From CAIYRG01 sp035632215 (GTDB taxonomy: Bacteria; Pseudomonadota; Alphaproteobacteria; Micropepsales; Micropepsaceae), in the NCBI GenBank assembly GCA_035632215.1, contig DASQHF010000220.1, positions 1 through 10,913 on the forward strand: a DNA stretch of 10,913 nucleotides. The letters are read 5' to 3'. Below, piece after piece: positions 1 through 6,993 of this stretch; position 1 is the stretch's first letter, and every line of letters begins with the position of its first letter. The notes under the pieces are model-generated. The model was not told the DNA's origin. It worked only from the letters and a program-made list of their open reading frames with translations, and searched no databases. The position numbers and the translations under genes are program-made.

Positions 1-859
1 CGACGGTGCGAATGACGTCAAACCCCTGACGCGCGCAGGACGGACAGGACACGATGTTGACCCCGCGATGGCGCAGCCCGAGCGATTTCAAAAGGTCGAA
101 GCCAACGCGGATTTCCTCTTCGGGCTCGGCCGAGAGCGATACTCGGATCGTATCGCCGATTCCGGCCCACAAGAGCATGCCGATACCGACAGAGGATTTC
201 ACCGTGCCCGGGATCATGCCGCCGGCTTCGGTGATACCCAGGTGCAGCGGGTAATCGCAGACCTCGGCGAGCTGCTGATAGGCCGCGACGGCGAGGAAAA
301 CATCCGAGGCCTTGACGCTTACCTTGAACTCGAAGAAGTCTTTGTCCTCGAGCATCTTCATGTGGCGTTGGGCGCTTTCCACCATCGCTTCCGGACAGGG
401 CTCGCCATAGCGTTCCAGCAAATCCTTTTCCAATGAACCGGCGTTGACGCCAATGCGCATTGAGCAGCCATGATCCTTGGCCGCCTTGACGACCTCTTTG
501 ACGCGCCCAGTAGAACCGATATTGCCGTGATTGATGCGCAGACATGCTGCGCCGGCGTCGGCGGCTTCGAGCGCCCGCTTATAGTGGAAGTGGATGTCCG
601 CAACGATCGGCACACGCGCCGCCTTCACGATCGTTTTCAGCGCCCGAGTCGACTCCTCGTCCGGGCATGACACCCGCACGATGTCGGCGCCGGCATCTTC
701 CAGCCGCCTGATTTGGGCAATGGTGGAGCGCGCATCCGAGGTCAGCGTGTTGGTCATCGACTGCACCGAGATCGGTGCATCGCCGCCGACCTCGACTGTC
801 CCGACGCGGATCTTGCGGCACTTCCGTCTGATGATGTCGCGATAAGGCCGGATGCTCAT
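1..859 (-). CDS. ispG: 4-hydroxy-3-methylbut-2-enyl diphosphate synthase (IspG/GcpE), 3' end cut by window edge
   Basis: IspG is a cytosolic [4Fe-4S] enzyme of the MEP pathway. It reductively converts methylerythritol cyclodiphosphate to HMBPP, the step before IspH, and so supplies isoprenoids, ubiquinone side chains and undecaprenyl carrier. Reading from the ATG at 859, 286 codons are open to the window edge. The protein starts MSIRPYRDIIRRK and shows the family stretches VGGDAPISVQSMTNT, RVSCPDEE, PIVADIHFHYKRAL, LRINHGNIG and LGITEAGG. Two of the three cluster cysteines are visible as CPSC (about C272 and C275); the third cysteine and the C-terminus lie beyond base 1. The start overlaps the stop of the upstream rodZ-like gene as ATGA. 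I see no Shine-Dalgarno sequence there, which suggests translational coupling. rodZ-ispG adjacency is also known in E. coli. Identity is very secure; only completeness is unknown. Confidence 0.97.
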   Translation of the reverse strand, partial: MSIRPYRDIIRRKCRKIRVGTVEVGGDAPISVQSMTNTLTSDARSTIAQIRRLEDAGADIVRVSCPDEESTRALKTIVKAARVPIVADIHFHYKRALEAADAGAACLRINHGNIGSTGRVKEVVKAAKDHGCSMRIGVNAGSLEKDLLERYGEPCPEAMVESAQRHMKMLEDKDFFEFKVSVKASDVFLAVAAYQQLAEVCDYPLHLGITEAGGMIPGTVKSSVGIGMLLWAGIGDTIRVSLSAEPEEEIRVGFDLLKSLGLRHRGVNIVSCPSCARQGFDVIRTV

Positions 860-1794
860 TGTGTTTTGCGCGCCGCGACATCTCTCGGATTAAGCGAGAT
901 ATTGCTTACGACGCCCTCTTTCGCGGCGTAGCCGAGCGAATTCCCGTCAAGGATGAACTCGATGGCTCCGCCATCCGTGGTGGTCAGCGTCAGGCCTAGC
1001 ACGTTCGGAACGAGATAGGAATCGCCGGGCTGAAGCGCCCGATCGAGGAAAAGCCGGTTATTGGCGCCAAGTACCGTCACCCGCGCAAGTTTGTGAGCAA
1101 TAAGCGTGACCCGCGAGCCCAAGTTTTGCGCGCCGTACTTCGTGCCCTGCGCGAGAGCCTCGGCGGGCGCGGCGGGAGGTGGGACCGGCACCGGGGCAGG
1201 CTCGGCCGAAGCGGCCGCATCGGGTGCCGAGGCAGTCTGTTCGGACGCGGGCACCTGGGGCGGTGGCGTTGGCGCGACCTGCTCGGTCAATCTCGCCGGA
1301 ACCGGCGTGACTGGGGGCGCGGCAATCCGTTCGGCGGAAACGTACAGGTAGTAGGTGAGATAAACAGCCGCGATGAGCAGGAGAACAATGAGCGCAATTG
1401 CGCCCTGCGGTATCCGGCGCTCGCGCGGCGCGCTGACACTCACCGGATGCTCTTTGGCATCGCCTCGCCCGGCGATCTCCGCTTTCAACCGGTCCACGCA
1501 TTCGGCGCCATCGAGCCCCAAATATTCGGCGTAGGTGCGGATGAAGCCGATCGCATAAGTACGGCCCGGTAGCGCGTCAAACCGGCTTTCCTCGATCGCT
1601 TCGAGATAATCACGGCGGATCTTCAGCTCTTTCGCGATGTCCTTGAACTCCTCACCGCGCTTCTGGCGCGCGCTGCGAAGGTCCTGGCCCACGGTTTCCA
1701 AGGGTGCGTCCGCGTCGTTGGAAATCTCGCGCAAATGCAAGCGCTTGCGATCGGAACCGCCGCCGTCGAGCGAAAGTCGCGTTACCTTGGCCAT
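856..1794 (-). CDS. rodZ: RodZ-like protein: N-terminal HTH, one membrane segment, C-terminal DUF4115
   Basis: This 312-residue protein has the three-part RodZ layout. A cytoplasmic helix-turn-helix of the HTH_25 type spans about residues 33-105 (VGQDLRSARQKRG, IRRDYLEAIEESRFDALPG, IGFIRTYAEYLGLD). A basic patch (RERR, about 124-127) precedes one hydrophobic segment at about 131-151. A Pro/Ala/Glu-rich periplasmic linker follows (about 159-212), then a DUF4115 beta domain (about 222-303). In the family, RodZ links MreB to the membrane and the elongasome and helps set rod shape; some members also affect gene expression. The start ATG at 1794 has no strong ribosome binding site. An ATG eleven bases upstream is out of frame. 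The gene ends in an ATGA overlap with ispG. Family assignment is firm; a role in cell shape is inferred from homology, and some alphaproteobacteria use this family differently. Confidence 0.9.
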   Translation of the reverse strand: MAKVTRLSLDGGGSDRKRLHLREISNDADAPLETVGQDLRSARQKRGEEFKDIAKELKIRRDYLEAIEESRFDALPGRTYAIGFIRTYAEYLGLDGAECVDRLKAEIAGRGDAKEHPVSVSAPRERRIPQGAIALIVLLLIAAVYLTYYLYVSAERIAAPPVTPVPARLTEQVAPTPPPQVPASEQTASAPDAAASAEPAPVPVPPPAAPAEALAQGTKYGAQNLGSRVTLIAHKLARVTVLGANNRLFLDRALQPGDSYLVPNVLGLTLTTTDGGAIEFILDGNSLGYAAKEGVVSNISLNPRDVAARKTQ

Positions 1795-1941
1795 GGTGTT
1801 TTCATACCGCGCGGGATCGAGACTCCAACAGAATTTTCCATGAATTTGCGAACGCTACCGTTCAACCGGCAGCCGCACTCCCCGAAGCGAGATTAGCGTA
1901 GAACCGTCTCCGCGTCATAATCTTCAAGGATTATCCGCAAT
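1795..1941. other. Intergenic gap ptsP-rodZ (147 bp)
   Basis: This gap lies between the ptsP stop and the rodZ-like start on the minus strand. It is less GC-rich than the flanking genes. Its ptsP-proximal end carries a short AT-rich inverted repeat, listed separately. I looked for a -35/-10 pair for rodZ on the minus strand and found only poor candidates, so rodZ may be read through from ptsP. No small ORF of convincing character is present. Confidence 0.5.
1917..1934 (-). repeat. Small inverted repeat just after the ptsP stop
   Basis: The sequence is ATAATC, a 6-base loop TTCAAG, then GATTAT: a perfect 6-bp stem lying 7 bases downstream of the ptsP stop codon on the transcript. The stem is A/T-rich and is not followed by a T-run on the minus strand, so it does not meet the pattern of a strong intrinsic terminator. 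It could be a weak pause or mRNA 3'-end element, or chance. Confidence 0.3.
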
Positions 1942-4230
1942 TTATGTCATGCGGCCGATCGGAACGCCGTTTCGTGCGGCAAAATCCGCAAGCTGCTGGC
2001 GGGCGCTCGAGGCGGCAATACCGCACAGCTCGGCGACAAAAGGTTTCAAGGCCCGCGTATCCAAGCTCCGGATCATCATCTTCACCGGACCGATCATCGA
2101 GGCCTGCATCGAAAGCGACGAGATGCCGAGCCCGATGAGCGCCATCGCCTCTAAAGGCCTTCCCGCAATCTCGCCGCAGAACGAGACCTGTTCGAGCCGG
2201 CCCGCGTGAAGTCCCGTTTCCGCGATCTGCCGCACGAGATTGAGAACGGCCGGAGACAGCGTGTCATAGCGCCTCGCAACGGCGGGATTGGTCCGGTCGG
2301 CAGCGAAGACGAACTGTAAGAGATCGTTCGAGCCGACCGAAACGAAATCGGCCGTTCGCATCATCTGCTCGAGCTCGAATAAGAGCGAGGGCACCTCCAC
2401 CATCGCGCCCAGCCTTATCGGCGAGGGCAAAGTTGTGCCGATGCGGCGGGCCCGTTCGACCTCGCGGCCGATCTGTTCGCGCGCGGTCTCGAACTCGGCC
2501 ACCTCGCTCACCATCGGAAGCAGCACGTTTAACGGCCTGCCCTCGGCCGCCGCGATAAGCGCGCGCATCTGGTAACGGAGAAGTGCCGGGCGATCGAGCG
2601 AGATGCGAAGCGCACGCCATCCGAGCGCCGGATTTTCCTCCCGTGCCGCACGGCCATAGCTCGGCACCTTATCACCGCCGAGGTCGAGCGTGCGGAACAT
2701 CACGGTCTTGGAGCCCGCGGAATCGAAGACTTGGCGATAGAAGTCGATCTGATCCTTGAGCCTCGGCATGTTCGAGCCGATCATGAACTGAAGCTCGGTG
2801 CGGAACAGCCCGATCCCATCCGCGCCGGACTGGGCGAGATGCGGCAGATCGAGCAATAGACCCGCATTCATGTTCAGGCTGACGCGAACCCCGTCGCGCG
2901 TTATTGCGGGCTCATCGCGAATGGCGGCAAAGCGCGCCACCCGTTGGGCCAGGAGCGCTTGTTTGGCCTGAAACGCATGCACGACTTCCGGCGCCGGCCT
3001 TAAGTGGATTTCGCCGCTTTCTGCATCGACTACGATGGGATCGCCCGAACGTGCCGCGTCGGCCAAGCCGTCGAGGGCGCCTACCAGGGGAACGCTCAAG
3101 GAGCGTGCGACAATGGCGATATGGGAGGTCTGCGCCGCCTCCTCGACCACGAGCGCCGCCATCCGGTTGCGGCCGTAATCGAGGAGCTCCGCCGGACCCA
3201 TCGAACGCGCCACGACCACCGCCCGTTCGGGGAGCGCGTTCGCCTCCGGCACGCCATCCGACGTGGCCAGGTGACGGAACAAGCGGCGGGCGAGATCGTC
3301 GAAATCATGCAGGCGGCCACGCAAATAGGGATCATTCGTGCGGGTCAGCCGCGCCCGGTTTTCGTCCTGCACACGTTCGACGGCGGCTTCGGCAGTCAAG
3401 CCGGTACGCACAGCGTCCAGCAATCGCTGCCGCCAACCTTGGTCGTTCGCGAACAGCCTGTAGGCTTCGAGCACCTCGCGGGTTTCACCCGCAAGGTCGA
3501 GCTCCGAGGATTCCAGCATCGCGTCGACCGAGGTCTGGAGCTCGTCAAGCGCCGTATCGAGCCGTTCCAGCTCCGCCGCCGGGTCGTCGGCGATCATACG
3601 CTCCACTTTGACACGCGGCTCGTGCAGGAACACGTTGCCGATTGCCAAGCCTTCGGACAATCCCTCACCGCGAAACACCGCCGTGCGCGTCGGCGATAAA
3701 GAGGCTTCGTCGAGTTCGGTAAGGTCGACGAGCGTCCCCTGCGCGACGACTTCCGCAAGCACCATGGCAATGGTCGCGAGCGCCTCTTCCTCTTCCTCGT
3801 CGTAATGCCTGGCAGCGAGATTCTGAACCGTCAGAACCCCGAACACCCGTTCGCCGCGCACGATCGGCACCGCCAGGAAGGAGTGGAATGGATCTTCACC
3901 GGTCTCGGGCCGGTAGGAGAACGCCGGATGCTCGGGCGCGTTGGATAGATTCAGCGGCGCCGCGGATTCGGCCACCAAGCCGACCAGGCCCTCGCCGCGT
4001 TTGAGCCGCGTCCGATGCACGGCTTCGCGATTCAAGCCTTCGGTGGCGAACAGCTCGAGCACTCCGCCGGCGCGCCGGAGATAGATCGAACACACTTCCG
4101 CGACCATGTTAGCCGCGATCACCGAGACCAGTTTGTCGAGACGAGCCTGTGCGCTCTGCCGCTCCGCCATAATCTCGCGCAGGCGGCGCAGAAGAACCCT
4201 GGGGCCGCCGGCTACGAGTTGCGGCGGCAT
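1942..4230 (-). CDS. ptsP: Phosphoenolpyruvate-protein phosphotransferase PtsP (EI-Ntr), GAF plus enzyme I
   Basis: PtsP starts the nitrogen-related phosphotransferase relay. It takes phosphate from PEP onto a histidine and passes it to NPr, then EIIA-Ntr; this is regulatory rather than sugar transport. The 762-residue protein has an N-terminal GAF domain (about 25-165; LFATEGLNREAV, HSFLAVPIVRGERVFGVLTVQ). An EI N-terminal helical domain follows (about 185-320), then the swivelling phosphohistidine domain with TSHIAIVAR (active His about 370). The PEP-binding TIM barrel (about 445-735) shows GADGIGLFRTEL, RTLDLGGDK, GAMVEVPS and SVGSNDLLQF, with the catalytic cysteine in SFCGEIAG (about C685). 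All key residues are present and length is normal. The ATG at 4230 has an AGGGA sequence 10 bases upstream. In the family the GAF domain binds glutamine in some species, tying the relay to nitrogen status. The gene follows lysC by 135 bp and probably shares its transcript. Confidence 0.96.
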   Translation of the reverse strand: MPPQLVAGGPRVLLRRLREIMAERQSAQARLDKLVSVIAANMVAEVCSIYLRRAGGVLELFATEGLNREAVHRTRLKRGEGLVGLVAESAAPLNLSNAPEHPAFSYRPETGEDPFHSFLAVPIVRGERVFGVLTVQNLAARHYDEEEEEALATIAMVLAEVVAQGTLVDLTELDEASLSPTRTAVFRGEGLSEGLAIGNVFLHEPRVKVERMIADDPAAELERLDTALDELQTSVDAMLESSELDLAGETREVLEAYRLFANDQGWRQRLLDAVRTGLTAEAAVERVQDENRARLTRTNDPYLRGRLHDFDDLARRLFRHLATSDGVPEANALPERAVVVARSMGPAELLDYGRNRMAALVVEEAAQTSHIAIVARSLSVPLVGALDGLADAARSGDPIVVDAESGEIHLRPAPEVVHAFQAKQALLAQRVARFAAIRDEPAITRDGVRVSLNMNAGLLLDLPHLAQSGADGIGLFRTELQFMIGSNMPRLKDQIDFYRQVFDSAGSKTVMFRTLDLGGDKVPSYGRAAREENPALGWRALRISLDRPALLRYQMRALIAAAEGRPLNVLLPMVSEVAEFETAREQIGREVERARRIGTTLPSPIRLGAMVEVPSLLFELEQMMRTADFVSVGSNDLLQFVFAADRTNPAVARRYDTLSPAVLNLVRQIAETGLHAGRLEQVSFCGEIAGRPLEAMALIGLGISSLSMQASMIGPVKMMIRSLDTRALKPFVAELCGIAASSARQQLADFAARNGVPIGRMT

Positions 4231-4365
4231 CAGATGGGCTTCCCTACCATGCGTCGGTTTCGCGTCAACGTGCTCACTCGCTGGGCGGTCCTCTCGGTTT
4301 CGAAGACGCCCACTCCCTGATCAGGCCTCGTGCCGAGCCCTTCCTGTAACCACTCTTAGCACGAA
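4231..4365. other. Intergenic gap lysC-ptsP (135 bp)
   Basis: This stretch lies between the lysC stop and the ptsP start on the minus strand. It contains a perfect 10-bp palindrome (4316-4325) and, just beside it, an imperfect stem around 4324-4340 (CTCG-TGC-CGAG core). Neither is followed by a T-run on the minus strand, so I do not call a terminator. No promoter stands out. The ptsP reading frame stays open for some distance upstream of 4230, but the extension lacks family similarity. Confidence 0.5.
4316..4325. repeat. Perfect 10-bp palindrome CCTGATCAGG
   Basis: CCTGATCAGG reads identically on both strands and sits in the non-coding lysC-ptsP gap, about 85 bases upstream of the ptsP start. 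It could be a dimeric regulator site or a minor RNA stem. I recognise no specific regulator consensus, and a 10-bp palindrome can occur by chance. Confidence 0.3.
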
Positions 4366-5589
4366 TTATGCCGCATCGAGGTCGTATGCCGAATGCAGGG
4401 CCCGGACCGCAAGCTCGACATAGTCCTCCGCGATCAAAACGCTCACCTTGATCTCGGAGGTGGAGATCACCTGGATATTGATACCCTTCTCGGCCAAGGT
4501 CTTGAACATGGTCTGGGCGACACCCGGATGAGCGCGCATGCCGATGCCGATGATCGAAACCTTCGCCACGTTCGCGTCCGATATCAAATCCTTGTAACCA
4601 ATTTGTGGCGCCGCCTTGCGAATGGCGTCGAGCGCCCGATCGAGCTCGGCGCGGCTCACCGTGAAGGTCAAGTCCGTGCGGCGACCGTCCTCCGAGATAT
4701 TCTGAACGATCATGTCCACGTTCAGCCCAGCGTCCGCCAAAGGTCCGAAAATCGACGCTGCGATCCCGGGCTGATCCGGAATCTTCAAGAGCGTGATCTT
4801 CGCTTCGTCGCGCGAATAGGCGATGCCGGTAACAGGGTTCTTTTCCACGATATCTTCCTCGTCGCAAAGCAGCGTGCCGCCGTTGTCGGCGTCGAATGTC
4901 GAAAGCACCCGTACGGGCACGCGATGGACCATGGCCATCTCGACCGAGCGGGTTTGGAGGACTTTGGCGCCGAGCGAGGCAAGCTCGAGCATTTCTTCGA
5001 AAGCGATTTTGTGAAGTCTCTGGGCCCTATGGACGACGCGCGGATCGCTCGTGTAAACGCCGTCCACATCGGTGTAGATGTCACATCTATCGGCTTTCAG
5101 CGCCGCAGCGAGCGCGACCGCGCTGGTGTCCGAACCGCCCCGCCCAAGCGTCGAGACGCGGTTGTCGGGGGCGATTCCTTGAAAGCCCGCCACCACCGCG
5201 ACCTGGCCCTGCTGGAGCCGCTCGTTAAGGAAGGCTGGCTCAATGGAGAGAATCCTGGCCGAGCCATGCATCGCCGAAGTCCGGATGGGCACCTGCCAGC
5301 CTAACCAAGAACGTGCTGGTACCCCGATGGCGGAGAGCGCTACCGCCAGAAGACCGGCCGTGACCTGCTCGCCGGCGGCAACCACAGTGTCGTACTCCCG
5401 TGCATCGTGGAGCGGCGACAGCGCCCGCGTCCACGCGACCAGCTTGTTCGTTTCCCCGGCCATCGCCGAGACCACCACGGCCACCTGGTGGCCCGCATCG
5501 ACCTCGCGCTTGACCAGCTTGGCCACGTTGCGAATCCGATCGAGGTCGGCCACCGACGTTCCGCCGAACTTCATGACGATCTTGGACAT
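4366..5589 (-). CDS. lysC: Aspartate kinase (LysC), catalytic domain plus ACT pair
   Basis: LysC phosphorylates L-aspartate with ATP, the committed step to lysine, threonine, methionine and diaminopimelate for the cell wall. From the ATG at 5589 it is 407 residues, the normal length of monofunctional aspartokinase. The amino-acid kinase domain (about 1-235) opens with MKFGGTSVAD and includes GEQVTAGLLA, RGGSDTSAVALAAAL, and IYTDVDGVYTSDPR. The ACT regulatory domains (about 263-400) contain LLKIPDQPGIAASIFGPLA, NVDMIVQNIS and VAKVSIIGIGMRAHPGVA. The family is usually feedback-inhibited by lysine and/or threonine at these domains. The frame is open to another ATG at 5691, but that 34-residue extension lacks family sequence and would overlap ubiG, so I reject it. 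The gene is divergent from ubiG and upstream of ptsP. An internal GTG may yield a separate beta subunit (see 4846-4860). Confidence 0.96.
   Translation of the reverse strand: MSKIVMKFGGTSVADLDRIRNVAKLVKREVDAGHQVAVVVSAMAGETNKLVAWTRALSPLHDAREYDTVVAAGEQVTAGLLAVALSAIGVPARSWLGWQVPIRTSAMHGSARILSIEPAFLNERLQQGQVAVVAGFQGIAPDNRVSTLGRGGSDTSAVALAAALKADRCDIYTDVDGVYTSDPRVVHRAQRLHKIAFEEMLELASLGAKVLQTRSVEMAMVHRVPVRVLSTFDADNGGTLLCDEEDIVEKNPVTGIAYSRDEAKITLLKIPDQPGIAASIFGPLADAGLNVDMIVQNISEDGRRTDLTFTVSRAELDRALDAIRKAAPQIGYKDLISDANVAKVSIIGIGMRAHPGVAQTMFKTLAEKGINIQVISTSEIKVSVLIAEDYVELAVRALHSAYDLDAA
4846..4860 (-). promoter_or_regulatory. Candidate internal ribosome binding site and GTG start for an aspartokinase beta subunit
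   Basis: Inside lysC, the minus strand reads GAGGA (4860-4856), seven bases, then an in-frame GTG (4848-4846) encoding Val248. Initiation here would give a 160-residue protein consisting of the ACT region only, starting VEKNPVTGIAYSRDEAK. Several aspartokinases (Bacillus subtilis, Corynebacterium glutamicum) are alpha2beta2, with beta made from an in-frame internal start at the equivalent point. The motif and spacing are seen directly; use of the site is inference, since GAG and GAA are also common Asp/Glu-region codons. Confidence 0.35.
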
Positions 5590-5626
5590 TTTCTCGGCTC
5601 TGGCGCGGGTGGGCTTTGCGGGCCAT

Positions 5627-5655
5627 ACATAGACGAGGGCATAAGCTTCGCTCAA
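5627..5655 (-). promoter_or_regulatory. Candidate sigma70-type promoter for lysC
   Basis: In the 85-bp divergent lysC-ubiG gap the minus strand shows TTGAGC (5655-5650), a 17-base spacer and CTATGT (5632-5627). This resembles alphaproteobacterial housekeeping promoters (TTGAC- and CTATAT-like). A transcript would begin about 30 bases before the lysC ATG. The match is partial in both hexamers, so this remains a proposal. No equally good promoter was seen for ubiG on the plus strand. Confidence 0.35.
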
Positions 5656-5665
5656 CGGTCGAAAT

Positions 5666-5669
5666 GGAG
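5666..5669 (+). promoter_or_regulatory. Ribosome binding site that decides the ubiG start
   Basis: GGAG lies five bases before a GTG at 5675. The nearby ATG at 5664 is followed in frame by a stop after four codons, so it cannot start ubiG. The Shine-Dalgarno and spacing therefore support GTG as the real initiation codon. Confidence 0.6.
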
Positions 5670-5674
5670 CTTCC

Positions 5675-6469
5675 GTGACAACACCCCCCACTCAGCCGCT
5701 CACGAAAAGCCCGCTCGCAGCAGGCGAACAGGACTGGTCCGTCGATCCGGTCGAGATCGAGAAGTTCAATCGGCTGGCCGCCGAGTGGTGGAATCCTCGC
5801 GGCAAATTTAGGCCGCTGCATGAATTCAATCCGGTGCGGCTGCAATTCATCCGCGATGTCTCTACCCGCCATTTTGGGCGCGATGCGAATGCGCTGCGTC
5901 CCTTCGAGGGCTTGAACCTGCTCGACATCGGATGCGGGGGCGGACTGCTCTCCGAGCCCGCGGCGCGGATGGGCTTTTCGGTGCTCGGTGCTGACGCCTC
6001 CCAGAAGAACGTGAAGACGGCGCGGGCACACGCGGCCGAAGCGAAGCTCGACCTCTCCTACCAGGTTACGACCGCCGAAGCGCTCGCCCGTGAGGGCGCC
6101 CAGTTCGACTTCATCCTCAACATGGAAGTCGTGGAGCACGTCGCGGACCTTAGCGGCTTTCTCACCGCATGCGCGCAGCTTTTGAAGCCGGACGGAGTGA
6201 TGCTTGTCGCCACCCTCAACCGCACTCTCAAGAGCCTGGCCCTTGCCAAGATCGGCGCGGAATTCGTGCTTCGCTGGCTGCCACCCGGAACCCATGACTG
6301 GAACCGCTTCGTGCGGCCGCTTGAATTGAAGAACCTCTTGGAAGACGCCGGTCTGACCGTCAGCGCGACCCAGGGTGTGTTCTTCGACCCTTTGCGTTGG
6401 GAATGGCGGCTCTCATCCGACACCGACGTGAATTATATGGTCGTCGCCGAAAAGCGCATGGCGCGCTGA
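5675..6469 (+). CDS. ubiG: Ubiquinone biosynthesis O-methyltransferase UbiG
   Basis: UbiG is a SAM-dependent class I methyltransferase that performs both O-methylation steps of ubiquinone synthesis at the inner face of the membrane. The 264-residue product has the UbiG/COQ3 signature FNRLAAEWWNPRGKFRPLHEF (part shown at about 31-51), followed by NPVRL. SAM-binding motif I is LLDIGCGGG (about 82-90), the acidic motif II is GADAS (about 105-109) and EVVEH is at about 151-155. A hydrophobic stretch (about 184-203, LKSLALAKIGAEFVLRWLPP) matches the region that in the family contacts the membrane. Translation begins at a GTG supported by GGAG. The gene is divergent from lysC and ends eight bases short of the convergent DUF1178 gene. 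It looks intact. Confidence 0.96.
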   Translation: MTTPPTQPLTKSPLAAGEQDWSVDPVEIEKFNRLAAEWWNPRGKFRPLHEFNPVRLQFIRDVSTRHFGRDANALRPFEGLNLLDIGCGGGLLSEPAARMGFSVLGADASQKNVKTARAHAAEAKLDLSYQVTTAEALAREGAQFDFILNMEVVEHVADLSGFLTACAQLLKPDGVMLVATLNRTLKSLALAKIGAEFVLRWLPPGTHDWNRFVRPLELKNLLEDAGLTVSATQGVFFDPLRWEWRLSSDTDVNYMVVAEKRMAR

Positions 6470-6477
6470 CTCGGTGA

Positions 6478-6909
6478 TCAGTTCAAATCGTCCGGGTCGG
6501 GCGGCATCGGCGCCACATCGATGCCCTCTTCGATGAGCTCCCAAGCTTCCTTGACCGTGCTCTCTCCATAGATATGGCGCTCGTCGCTTTCGCCGTAATG
6601 GATCTTCCGCGCTTCCTCGGGGAACTTGCGCCCGACATATTCCGCGTTCTCTTCAACGAATTTGCGGAAGCCGGCGACAAACTGCCGAACCTTCTGCGGA
6701 TCTGGCTGCGGCTGGGGCTCATCGCGCCCCTTGGACTTGGTCACGGAACTTTTCACCGCCGGAGCCATGATCGCCTTCTTCACTTCGGCATCGCCGCAAA
6801 CGGGGCACGAGAGGACGTTCGCCGCCTGCTGGCTATCGAAAGCGGCGCTGTCTTGGAACCAGCCCTCGAATTCATGCCCGTGCGAGCAGGTTAAGCGATA
6901 GGCGATCAC
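6478..6909 (-). CDS. DUF1178 family protein, putative zinc-ribbon, function unknown
   Basis: This is a small soluble protein of the DUF1178 family, common in alpha- and betaproteobacteria and without an established function. With a GTG start at 6909 it is 143 residues and begins MIAYRLTCSHGHEFEGWFQDS, the usual family N-terminus. C8, C35 and C38 (LSCPVCG), with nearby histidines, suggest a zinc-ribbon. The family motif KKAIMAPAV follows. The middle is charged and Pro/Gln-rich (about 55-75). The C-terminal half carries EEARKIHYGESDERHIYGE and ends in an acidic PPDPDDLN tail. The frame extends to an ATG at 6954, adding 15 residues unlike the family, so I prefer the GTG, which has a GAGAGA sequence about nine bases upstream. 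It lies 84 bp after the amidase gene and is probably co-transcribed with grxC and the amidase. Confidence 0.85.
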   Translation of the reverse strand: MIAYRLTCSHGHEFEGWFQDSAAFDSQQAANVLSCPVCGDAEVKKAIMAPAVKSSVTKSKGRDEPQPQPDPQKVRQFVAGFRKFVEENAEYVGRKFPEEARKIHYGESDERHIYGESTVKEAWELIEEGIDVAPMPPDPDDLN

Positions 6910-6993
6910 GTCGCCGGATCTCTCAATTCGCGGTTCAGAGGGCGATGATAGCAAAGCCGGTTGCTCGGTCCCATTAAGAGATTGGAGCGCATT

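Noticed and set aside
1737..1748. 12-bp perfect palindrome GCAAGCGCTTGC near the 5' end of the rodZ-like gene
   Set aside because: It lies in coding sequence for ordinary Lys-Arg-Leu-type codons. Autoregulation by the HTH protein is imaginable, but nothing else supports it and such palindromes occur by chance in GC-rich genes.
2904..3699. Two long plus-strand ORFs (235 and 231 codons) opposite ptsP
   Set aside because: They lie wholly antisense to an intact, motif-complete ptsP. Their products are Arg/Pro-rich or compositionally odd with no recognisable family, as expected for shadow frames in GC-rich DNA.
4274..4867. A 197-codon minus-strand ORF in the lysC 3' region
   Set aside because: It is the shifted frame of the lysC ACT domains; the correct frame carries clear ACT motifs up to its stop at 4366.
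4393..5304. A 303-codon plus-strand ORF opposite lysC
   Set aside because: It is antisense to a fully conserved aspartokinase, is rich in His/Arg/Asp without domain motifs, and has no ribosome binding site of note.
5590..5691. N-terminal extension of lysC to an ATG at 5691
   Set aside because: The 34 extra residues are not part of the aspartokinase family and would overlap the ubiG start; MSKIVMKFGGTSV is the normal N-terminus.
5240..6295. A 351-codon minus-strand ORF spanning ubiG and the start of lysC
   Set aside because: It overlaps two confident genes in other frames; its lysC part is merely a shifted frame of the kinase domain and no family is recognised.
6460..6485. Possible bidirectional terminator between ubiG and DUF1178
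   Set aside because: Only a short imperfect CTGA/TCAG stem is present and there is no T-run in either direction.
6910..6993. A separate promoter for DUF1178 (TATCAT in the gap after the amidase gene)
   Set aside because: The -10-like hexamer has no plausible -35 partner at normal spacing.
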